DNA of 64,000 nucleotides from Musa acuminata AAA Group (Eukaryota; Streptophyta; Magnoliopsida; Zingiberales; Musaceae), in NCBI RefSeq assembly GCF_036884655.1, contig NC_088356.1, positions 17,592,501 through 17,656,500 on the forward strand, written 5' to 3'. The translations under genes were made by a program, and so were the position numbers. The notes under the pieces were generated by a model. That model saw nothing but the letters and a program-made list of their open reading frames with translations, was not told the origin of the DNA and made no database searches. This document shows positions 23,501 to 35,500 of the stretch, piece after piece (the first letter of the stretch is position 1; each line of letters begins with the position of its first letter).

Positions 23501-26500
23501 GTTACCTTTATGAAATAGTTAATGAGACCGTTATTGATCTGAATGGAATTGTAAGCAAATATTGCTTATAGAACTGAAGTGGAATGATTGAGGTAGATAG
23601 GGTAATATGTGATGTTGTGTTTGTTTAGTGTTCCTTAGATTAAGAAAGTTGTGTGGGTATGGTTTGCATGCAAGAATATTTGGGAGAATGAAACAAACAT
23701 ATCGAAAGTGTTAGTGTCATAGGGATGTGAATGTTGTAAATTGTGATATGTATATGTATAGATATGTGGTATTATAGAAACAAAAAAACTTGTTTAGCAA
23801 AAGGTGGTTGAACAAGATAAATTTGCATTTGTTAAAAATTAGGGGCGGTACTGATATAAAATATCTTGAAGGAAGTCTTAATGGTATCTTAGACATGGCC
23901 AAAGGACATGTAGATTCACTAATAAAGGGAGGTGAGTTAGTGCAAATGAGTGGTTTAAGGAGAGGTAGAGGAGATATCTTCATTGGCAACAATAGGGAAA
24001 AGGATTTTTGTGGCTATTGAGTTTGAGCATGTTAACCACATTTAAACAAAGATCAATGGTTAGAGAAAAGCCATGTGGCTCACCCCAATTAATTGAGATC
24101 TACGCCTTGATTTTTACCATTGTGGTTAGTTCACATAATCAAGGACCACTCAAAATGGTATGAAATGGGCGGTATGTACTTGGTCCGGGCATGGATTGGT
24201 ATGCCGACCACCCTCGTTTCGGGCATTTCGGTCCAACTCATGTAATAATAAAAATGAAATCTAAAACAATGATGGGCCGTCCAACTCCGTAATTAATAAA
24301 AAAACCCTAAAATATCAACTAGGGCTCACTAGCACGACTCCTTGTGTTGCAATGCTGATGCCATTGCTACTTTTCGAGCGTTCTTCTCACCGCTTCCATC
24401 ATCTTGTGATGCTGTTGCTGTTCTACGTCGTCACACTGCTCGATGTTGTCGTTGCTGCCATTCGCCAGTATCTATCTCCTAGGTGTACTCCCACGGTCCC
24501 ACCTCTTATTCTCCTCCTCCTCTTCTTCCTTCTCCTTGACTCCAACACTTCTTCTTCCTTCGTCTTCTTCCTCCTCCACCACTTCCTCTTCTTCCTCCTC
24601 TTCCTTCAGTGCCTCTCCTTCTTCCTTCCTCTTTCTCTTCTTCCTCCACCCCCTTCCTCTTCTTCTTCTTCTTTTTCTTTCTCTCCGAAATGCTGGTGTA
24701 CGAACACACAACACACTGGTAACTATATATACCAGTCCGGCCAGTTCATCGAAACAGGTTCGGTACTTGAAATGACAATCAAACACTGATGCGTATTGGC
24801 TTATTAGTGTTGTGTTCCTTTCTAGAGAGACATTATTTGCAATTTTCAACGATCTTAGTAGTTAGTTCATTCTTCATTATATACTTTAAAATGTTTGGTT
24901 ATAAAGGAAAGCATTGCAATGAACATTAAAATTTTGGTACCTTAGTTTTTTTTGTTCTTAAGCTTTTTAAATACACTTATCTGTAGGAATTGTGCAGTAT
25001 CATCTCCCAGTGGTGGCTCTTTATATGTTTTATCTAAAAAGGTTAGTCATGTTGTGATATATATACAAGTTCATCATCTGATCTGGGCCCTTAATTATGT
25101 TTTCTTTTCTTTTTTGACACAGTTGCTTGTTCAAGTTCATTTGTTCTCATCTGCAGGTACTGCTTCTTTGTTTATTGCCTTAATATCCTTCTTGATAAGT
25201 TGATATATTTGAACTTCTGAAGCTTATCATATACTAATATCTATGCGTATTATGGTTTCCTATATGATCACAACCGGGCGGACATGAGATTAAATTGGGG
25301 TGTTACATATACCTTCATGAAACTTTTGATTTCCTCATACAAAATAGACTCTAGATCTATTTCTTGAAACTTGTTAAGGAGAGGTTAAGGAAATGCAATA
25401 TTTGTTGTTCAAAGAGGCGTCGCCTGAGCGCTCGCCCGAGCCCAGGCGCCGGGCGCTTCGGGCGAGCGCTTGGGTTAAACCAAGTGACTGAACCAGCGTT
25501 TTAGGTCTTGTTCGGTCTCCGGTGCTTTAGTTGGTTCAATCGAACCAATTAAAGCACTGATATCAACGCGACTTCCCCAACCATAACCTTGCTCGCTGCT
25601 GCCGCTGCCACTATCGTCGCTTGCCACTCTCACTGTCACTGCTGCTGCTCGCTTCTACCGCTGCCGCTGCCACTGTCGCCGCTCGCCGCTCTCACTCCCG
25701 CTGCTCGTTGCTACCGTTGTCGCTGCCACTGTCGTTGCTCGCCGTTCCCGCTCTCGCTTTTCTCAGTCAACACCCTCGGTCTTCCCTTACACTCTTCTCT
25801 TCTCTTTCGATAGTATACTATTAACAGTATACAGTATACTATTAACTGTATACTAGTAATAGTATTTGTATTTATTAGATTAATAATATATTATTTTAAT
25901 TTTAATACTATTAATTTTTATTTATTTGAAATTATTCTTAGGTTTCAGGATAAATGGCAAGTGTACAGAGCAACTCAATAGAGTCTCCAATGACATCAAA
26001 AAAAGATCATGCATAGAAGTATAATTATCTAAAGGATCCGAAAGATTCTAATGCAGTGACTTGCATGTTTTGCGATAAGACTACTAGAGGTGGTATTTTT
26101 CGTGCAAAACAACATCTAGTAAGAAATTTCAAGAATGCAGCAGCTTGCAAAAAGTGTCCACTTGAGGTAAAAGAAGAGTTGCTGAGTTATATGAATGAAA
26201 AGAAGACGCAAAAGAATGAATCTTACGGGAATTTACCAAAAGACATTTTTGAACATCTCAGGGATGAAGAAGAAGATTATTCTATGAGTATTAACCTAAG
26301 TGGGAAAAAAGTATACGATAAAAAAGGAAAAGAAGTTATGAGTACTAAGAAGGGTAAAAAAGGACCGATGAATCTATATATGTTTCAAGGATTACAAAAG
26401 CAACAAAGGCAAGCAGGAGGCTCAAAATTTAGACAAACAAATATAAGTGATGCTTGTGATAAAGAAATAAGAGGAAGAACAATTCAGCACATTGCTCGCT

Positions 26501-29500
26501 TCTTTTATCAGGCTGGTCTTCCCCTTAGTACAACTCGTTTAGACAGTTTTAAAAAAATGATTGAAGCTATTGGAAGATATGGTGCGGGATTAAAACCTCC
26601 AAGTTATTATGAGATACGAGTTTCATTGTTGCAAAAAGAGTTAAATTATATAAATGACTTACTAAAGGGTCATAAAGAATCATAGGCATGGTTTGCAGTA
26701 CCGGTCCGACAGGCTTCCGGTACGCGGACCGCATGTTACCGGTCCGGTACTGTAGTAGTACTGTAGCACTGTAGCACTGCTACAGTGCTCGGCACGCCTG
26801 AATATACTGCTCGGTACACCTGGGTGTACCGAGCGGTATACCGTACCGTACCGGTACCGAGCCCAGGTCGAAACTCCGGTACGGTACGGTATTGCGAACC
26901 TTGATCATAGGTAACACATGATTGCTCTATTATGTCAGATGTTTGGACTAACAGGAGGCGTAGGAGTATAATTAATTTTATGGTTAACTATTCTTTAGGG
27001 ACTATGTTTGTGAAGTCAATAGATGCTTCATCTTTTGTAAAATCTGGAGACGATATATAATTTACTTGACAAGTTCGTGGAAGAAATTGGAGAACAAAAT
27101 GTCGTTCAAATCATAACCGACAATGGAAGCAACTATGTATTAGCTAGTAATATTCATCTTTTGATTTTTTTAATTTTTTTAATTATTTTATCTTCAATTA
27201 AATGTGTTAAACTCTTAAGTCTTATCATTTTTGTTATCCTTTGTCTCAAGTAAATTGCTTGAAACAAAAAGACCACTTATATTGGACTCCATGTGCGGCA
27301 CATTATATTAATTTAATGTTGGAGGATATTGGAAAGATCTTAGACATCAAGAAAACCTTAGAAAGGGTAATTTTTGTTGTTGGATTTCGTTATAATCATA
27401 TTGGGGCTTTGAATATGATGAGAGAATTCACAGGGAACAAATAATTAGTAAGATATGGTGTCACCCGATTTGCTACTTCATTCTTGACATTACAGAGCGT
27501 GCATCGTCAAAAACATAATCTGAGAAACATGTTTACCTTTGAGAAATGGGTGACAAGCAAATAGGCAAAAGAAGCAAAAGGCAAGAGGGCTACTGATATC
27601 ATCTAATGCCATTGTTTTGGAATCATGTAGTTTATATATTAAAGGTAATGGGCCCTCTTGTTCGAGTCCTTCGGTTGGTGGATAATGAAAATAAGCCTGC
27701 AATAAGATATATTTATGAGGATATGGATAGAGCAAAGAAGACGATTAAAATATCTTTTAATGAAAATGAAGAAAAATATGAGAAAATTTTTACAATCATT
27801 GACGAAAGATGGAAATTCTACCCTGAACTTACAGCAATTTACTATCAAAGTACTTAGTTTGACATGTAGTGTTTCGGGTTGTGAGCGAAATTGGAGTGCC
27901 TTTGAGCATGTAAGGATCATTAAATATTTTTGTTTTAATTAATTAATTAATTTAGATAGATGTATTAATATATTTTTAAATTATATGACATGACAGATTG
28001 ACTCAAAGAGAAGAAATCGGTTGGAACATCAATGATTACACGATCTTGTTTACATAAAGTATAATCAAGCTTTAAAGGCTCGCCGTGATTTGCAAAATAG
28101 AATTGATCCAATCTCATTGCAAGATATTGATGATTCTAATGAATGGTTGGTGGGAGAAATGGGTGCCAACTTGCAAGATGTCGAAGACGAGTTTGTATTT
28201 GAAGATGATAGATTGACATGAGGAGATGTGGCAAGAGCTTCAGGTGCTGGAGAATTACAAACATATACAAAACATATGACAAAGAGAAAAATGAGTGCAA
28301 AAGCATCACGCTCGGCTCCTGTTATTGTTGAAGACATAGAGAATGAAACATATTTTGATGAAGAGGAAGGACAAGAGGAAGAGGACGAATTCAATGAAGA
28401 TGATTTGTTTGAAAATGACGATAATATTGATTATGATGAATGACTTTGATGTAAAATTTTATTGTTTTGAATTTTGAGACTTTTTGTTAATGTGACATTA
28501 TGATTTTGTACCTTAGATTTTCTTAATTTAATAGCATATTTTTATTTAAAATTTTAAATAATTATATTTATTAATTATATTATATATTTTTATATTTTAG
28601 CGCCTCACTTCGCTCGGGCGAGCGCCTCGGGCGTTTTTGGACCTTGGCGCCTAGCGGTTTTTAAATCACTGCTATGTATTTATGAAAAAAATGATTACTT
28701 TATTTTTTATTAGAAGTTCAACTAAACACTATATAACTGTAACAAAGTAGTTGTTAGTTGGGAGTTGAATCCAACTTTTACCAAAATATAATTTGTTTAT
28801 AAGTTGGATCATAATGGGATTGTTAATCAGCCATTGGATTCGAGGTTGGGATCTTTATGAACTTTATCATGATATAAATTTTTTTATTCTCTAGAAATTA
28901 GTTGCATCTTAACTGATTTCTATAGTTCAATTGAATCTTAGCAGACTTGTCAGCATCTTCAGGTGTTACACAACAGACTTCTTGTGGAAATTCAATGTAG
29001 ACATGCTCTTACCGGATAGTGTATATGCTTATTTTACAAAATGGAACTACTCTATACTGATACTACCTTGTTGATTTTACATTTATATCCTTGTGTTAGT
29101 GTAGTTGGATGTCACATAAATATATTGTTGACATGCATTATGACTCAACACGATCCATTTATTATTTTAGATGATGCCATGATGCTGCTATCAGTACCTG
29201 TAAGTGCTGGTCAATGTATAGAATAAATTGATTTTAATCTAGAAAACTATAAAATACCAAATTGAAACATATGTCAGATAAGAATCAAAAGTAGCATCTA
29301 AAAGTTACATGTACACGGGAAGAAAATCTGACTAACATGTACGCGATTTGGGTTTAGAACGTCGTTAAATAGTTTGATTCCTATCTAGTATTAGTGTTAA
29401 GAGAACTACAACAAGGCAACCTTAGTACAGGAGGACTGGCTTGGGTCAACCTATGGTGCACTGATTGCCATGCATTGGGATCACTGGGCAGCTAAGTTGG

Positions 29501-32500
29501 TATGCAAGAACAGCAGCAGCACTGGAAATCCTCCTCAATACAAGTTGGCTACAGATATCTTTGGACATCTGGCTTTCTCGTTACGAAAAATGGGGATCTA
29601 ATATGTAGAAAAAGGACCATTTTGGTATTGATGTCACGCTTGTACAGATCCAAACTGACACAATATGAGCCAATATCAGTTTTGGTACAATTTTGATCAG
29701 TATTAGTTACAAATTGATATTTGAATCCTTCTAGCTATTAAGTTTTAATTGGATTGGACAACAATATTTATGGTTCAAACTTATGAGCTCGTAAGCACTT
29801 CCCTATTCCCTTCTCCAAATAGTGCTTCTTAAACAAAATGAGGAAGAAAAATAAGATAAGGTGAATACTTGAGTTACTTGTGATGGTTTTCATTTTGGTT
29901 TATGATTTTCCCACAGGTACAATAGGCTGTTGGATGCCTTTGTTTGAGTTACCTTCTATCTACTGAGTCGTAATAGTTATGTCCTTGAACTATAAATTTT
30001 GAAGCTCAAGGAGCTCTCATTTTGTTTCTTAAATGGCGGCCTAACTGAATCTAGTTGACCCTGGTTTTAATCAGGGAGCTTATCTGAATGGAAATTTTAT
30101 CCTCCGACTTAACTTTTCATATCTCATCTCATCCCAAATGAATGACCTCTCTCCGTACAGTATTTTTGGTTATTGCTTTAGATTTTGAAGATGCTCAAAT
30201 AGTATGAATTATACAAGGAATTTGAGAGGGATGTTCAGCTGATCCATTCACCATTACCTTTTGAATTGATAGGTAAATCAATAGGACCTCATGGGGCTAA
30301 TTTAAATACTTCTTATTTAATCATTTTTATTGATGCAGGACTTCCTTCACATATGGTGCTTGGAATGCCAGCACTGTCCCCTACAATGGTGAGTAATGCA
30401 TGAACAGATTTTCACTTGTTTGAATGTATCCAGTCCCATTTATATTTTTTATACTTAAGAACATGATAGGAGGATTGATAGGATTCAATCTTATTCTCTC
30501 AGAATCAAGGTAACATTGCAAGGTGGAGGAAAAACGAAGGTGATAAGGTTAGAGATGCCATCTTTACAAAATTATTAAGGAGCCTATCATATTATGATAA
30601 TTGTTGGTTTGTCCTGCCACTGCTTTGACAGATTCATTCTAATAACTTATATCTTTTATTCAGATTGAAGTAGGTGATGTTTTATGTGAAATAGAGACAG
30701 ATAAAGCAACTCTTGAATTTGAAAGCCTTGAGGAGGGGTAATATCCCAGTTTATTGTCAAGCAAATGATGTTATAATTTTTATATGCTGTTTTTCACAAT
30801 TGCACTTAAAGTTCTTTTTATTACCAAAAAAAAAGCAGATAGTTCTATTTGTATGCAGTGTTAGTACTTAGTAGCTTGATATGCATGTAGGTTAAGACTT
30901 CCAGAAATACTACAATAGTTGGATTGAGAGTTTTGAACTAGTTTAAGTTTTTTCTTCTTGGGCACAAATTACTAGCATCCAGCAAGTTTGTGCTATTTCT
31001 TCTTTTGCAATACCTATCTGTGAAAAGCTAAGTTAATAAGCAATTCTCTGATACTATATGAGAGGACAGCTGAGTAAGGACTAGATATGAGATGAGTATC
31101 TCTATAACTTGGTTCAATTATATCTGGATGTTTAAACAAATGGCATTTATTTGTTGAGATAATTAATTGAAATGCATATAGAGTAGAAAGAAATGTAGGA
31201 TGATGTTGTAGAAAGAAAAAAGTTTTACATAAAAGTATTAAAAAGTATAGAGAAATATTAGTGGTTATAAACTTGCTAATGTACAATGACTAAGAAAAGG
31301 ACTCTGTCAGAGTTGCAGAAATATAGCACCATGTTATAGAAAGAAAAGGGTTATTTAGTGGTTATTTAAAAGTATTAAAAGATATATACATTGGATCAGT
31401 CTCTAATGGATAAAAAGAGTGTTTAGGACTAGTAATGAACAAAGTTATTAAGCTTATTTGCGCTAAGTTTTCATGGTTCATGTTGTTCTTTGATGATATA
31501 CCCTATTGACGATGGCCTTGTTGCATCTAGGTTTAAGTTTATGGGAACAAACCTAAGAATACTAAAGTTTTAGTTAAACAAGGTTAGGAATGAATGTCCA
31601 ATGCAACTTTACGAATGTTATGGAAAGAACCAATGGTATTTTAAAAATAGATGGATTAGAAATTCCCTGAAATAGAAAATTTAAATATATTTGATCTATC
31701 ATTCAAGAGGGGGAATCAGTGAAGATATTGTTCATAGAGTTAGAGCATGATAGCTAAAATAGAGAGGGGCATTAAGAGTCTTTTGTGATCATATTTGGAT
31801 TAAATAAATGTATAGTTTTAAAGTTAGTTTTGTTTTTTGGGTCAGAATGTTGACAGCTAAAAAATAACATCCACCTACTATGAGTTAATGGCACCGAGAT
31901 GAAAATGTTCAGGTGGATGTGTGAGATTACAATAAAATCATAGTATTAGAGATAATGTAATAACGTGTGGCACCTTGATGCTTGGTCATAAAAAAATATC
32001 ATTGTCTAAGCACTATGTCCTTTGACTAGTGATTTTCATTCCTGCAAGCAAAATTCAGGTCTTGTCTGGTGGAAAAATTGGCATTTTCCCTTATAGAAAT
32101 TCTTCTATTTGCAATGATATTGAGTCTTATGTTGTTTGTTTTCTTGTTTACCTTGATACTAGTATGGTTCTATTCTCCAAGTTTTCTTCCCTGTTTGGTA
32201 ACGTGACGTGGCATTCCTCTGTGCTTTCTTTCCAGCTAAGTAGTCTGTCAAAATAACATGTCATTGCTATATGTGTTCATCTGTTTGTTGGTATGAATGT
32301 GGCATTCCTCTATGTGGTTGTCTTCTTTTGACTTGAACCTAGCTAGAATTGTCTGCAATTGGTGGAGCTCTGACCCCGATAAATCCTTTTTCTCAAAATT
32401 GTTTAAGCCTGACCATAAGCCACAGCCCAATATTTGTTTACACCATTAACCAACATAGGACAAGAGAAGGAAGGGTTCCGTGTGATTCCGGTCGAGGACA

Positions 32501-35500
32501 ACATAGGGCATGCTAGCCATGCATCTCTTTGAGATAGTTTTTGATAGAGTTGCTTTGAGACTTCAAATTTCAACTTTACATTACTGTGCTTGTATCTGTT
32601 GCTTAAAATATATATGCTTTTTTAAGTGTGTACATGCAATTTTGCTGATGATAGTAGTGACCAAAGAAATTGATGCGAAGTCAATGAGCATACTTGCAGA
32701 ACTTCTATCTATGCAGTTTTTATGTTGCATTATGCTCTGTAGGTTTTTGGCCAAGATATTAGCACCTGAAGGTTCAAAGGATGTGCTTGTGGGACAACCT
32801 ATTGCAATTACGGTATGATGTTTCACACAAATAAACCAATTTAACATTTAGTGTTGGCTATGTGTAATTTTGTTGGCCATGGGGTTATCTATTTTATTCT
32901 ATGAATTTTTAAGAATATTTTTATTAGATGACAGTTATCCTTTTCTTGGTCCCATGCTTGCTACTTGCTCAACATTGTCTAAAGAAGGTTTAGTTGATGA
33001 GTCTTCTAACATTGTTATTCTCAAGGTTGAAAATCCAGATGATGTTAAAAGCATACCAGCTGATATATGCAAAGGATTCGAGGCCAAAGGGGAAGAATCG
33101 ACTAAGGAATGGACTGACACTGCAGAACACAAAGTGAGCATTCCAAAGGCAAATTTCAGCAGAATCAGCCCGTCAGCAAAGTTGCTAATTGCACATCATG
33201 GTTTAGAACCATCTTCACTATGGGCATCAGGTCCTCGTGGAACTCTTTTGAAGGGGGATGTACTTGCAGCAATTAAGTCTGGAGTGCAGTCTACAGGAGC
33301 TCACAAATCAGACCAAGAGCTGGTAGCTGCATCAACAAGTACCTTGAAGCCAACTGTTCATCAGTTGTCTCAGTCTGCAGTCCCTTTACATGATACAGAC
33401 ACTCATGAAGATTTTCTAAACAGTCAAATTCGTAAGGTACGTGTTGTGTTTGTTTAGAGGAACATACCTTTTCCTAGTAAATGCTAGTTTGGAGTGTGAA
33501 ATTCTGGTAATTGATTTTCTTTAAGAACTTGCAGAAGAATTGTTTTTATACTGATCTGATATATTTTGGCATTATAGAAGTAAATATTATATTTAGTATT
33601 TCATATAAGGTTCTTTCACCTGCACACTATATTTTAAATACCAGACAGTAGTGGATATCAGCCAGCACCTGGACCACCATGGGTTCGTTAGATAGACTAG
33701 TATAGCACACCACTCCAGTCGATATCATTGAGAAAAAAATTAAAAATGGGAAAAGAATATAAAATACTTCGAACTTTTCTTCTTCCTCTTCTTTGGTGAA
33801 GGACTCCACTTTTATCCTCTCCATATAGGAGCAAAGTTGCACATGAGCATGACACCATGGGTTTTGAGGTTTTGAGCCCTAAAGTTGGAATTTTAGATTG
33901 GTCCAGCCTGGGCCTACTAAATAAACCAGGTTAGCTGGCTTACTTTGTAAGGCTGAGGTGCAAATTGCCCCTATATACCAGTGGTATAGTTGAATGTTTG
34001 GTCAAAACTGGGTACCATAATCAGTAAATTAAAGAACTGTTATCAAAATCTGGGCTGTAAGGTACATTTAACCAAGGTTCTCAATTGTGGTCCATACCTG
34101 TGTACCGAGCCCTGCGCGGTACGGTACGTACCGAGGCATACCGATCGTATTATCACGGACTTAGCTGGTTTTGCCTAAGTCGTGCGGCACCCTTGCGTGT
34201 CCGTCCGCAAAGGTCAGCCTTCCCGAAACCTCCCATGGTCCCTTAGGACCTACAAAAGAGAAAACGGGTTAGAGAAAGCGCCTCACTCGGGATCCACAAG
34301 CAAACATTCCAGGAAACACTTCATAGACAATGCAAATTACAAACAGACTTTACAAGCTCTGAACGGTTGCACAACAAAGGGTCAAAATGGTCCACTACAG
34401 ACCGAATATCTCTCACAAGTGTCCACATGACACAACATTTATTTACAAGCCTAAGAAGGCCACCAAACCCAACTAAAATGGGACTGTTAAGCCTTCGACC
34501 ATTCCTCTATATGCTGTGCAAAGCATGAACAAACAGAAAGACACGGACATACATAAGTATTACATCAAACATCATGTTTAGAACTTTGTCCGTGACATTC
34601 TCCCCCACTTATTCCTTCGACGTCCTCGTCGAAGCCTTTGCCGACACTACAACTCCTTGCCTTTGCTGAGTCTTCAATCTTCTGCTCCAATTGCAATGCG
34701 CCTCTTGGCTCCCAACTGCTCTCCACTGTTTTTGAGTAGTTGAACCTTTGATCCGCCATGCTGCTTCAACTCGCCAATGACTCTGATTCTAGTGTGGGGT
34801 TGGCTGAGTTGTGTTGATCCCTGTTGGTTCCTGCGGATCCTCTAGATGAAGGAAAAGATCATCCTTACTATGCGCCAGTCTCTCAAATGCTTCATGCTGC
34901 TTGAACTAGGTAGATCTTGTTGGAGCTTTAACGAGCATCGCCTCGCAAACTTCTGAAGTTTTGGGTCCTTCCTCCATAAAATTTGCCCATTGACTCTTCT
35001 TTCACTTAGTTGTCACTTCCAAGTAGATTCACATCACTTCCGCTTTCGATTGGCATTCTGTTAGAAAATGAAACGGATAATCTACTCTCAGTAGTACTAA
35101 TCGCCATTGGTGAGGATTTGATAACTATTGTCTTCTAATATCTTCGAAGGGTCTTTGAACCTGTGCAGGGCTCCTTTGCTGGATAGATAAGAGAATTGGG
35201 GTACTCAGTTTCGCCCATTCTCTTAAGAGTTAAGAAGACAATGGTTACTTGACTTTGCCCGCCTCCTCAAGGGTTGTACTCCATGCATCGAGCTGATTAC
35301 TGGCCTTCGCTTGCTCTTTGCTCACACTTCTGAAGCACTCGAAGTGTTTGCACTCCTTGCGTTGAGTTAGCTATTGTGATTCACCTTCTCAATGCCATCG
35401 AACTTCTGGAATGCAGGAAGTTTTCACCCTAACTTGGAGTAAGTCTCTAATAGTTTTGGTCGCCTCTGGGATTGTATCGTCTTCTCCATCAACTCGGTCG

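Larger units (their letters stand above)
25411..28672 (+). mobile_element. Degenerate hAT-superfamily DNA transposon in E2 intron 5
   Basis: 3.3-kb insertion with a broken BED-finger/hAT transposase. Both ends carry GC-rich subterminal motifs in inverse orientation: GCGCTCGCCCGAGC on the left (25430-25500) and GCTCGGGCGAGCGC on the right (28600-28650), the usual pattern for this class of plant hAT. The 5' leader (25570-25830) is rich in CTGCCGCTGCC-type triplet repeats. I did not find a clean 8-bp target duplication, so the exact ends are approximate. It lies in the same orientation as the host gene. Confidence 0.8.

Noticed and set aside
24352..24849. 145-residue Leu/Ser-rich and 125-residue Glu/Arg-rich opposing frames
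   Set aside because: Both come from a single pyrimidine-rich (CTT/CCT) tract inside a repeat.
25589..25824. Leu/Ser/Cys-rich frames
   Set aside because: Triplet-repeat leader of the hAT element (CTGCCGCTGCC-like).
32870..33457. 195-residue frame considered as a separate gene
   Set aside because: It is E2 exon 10 (33026-33436) with intron sequence read through at both ends.
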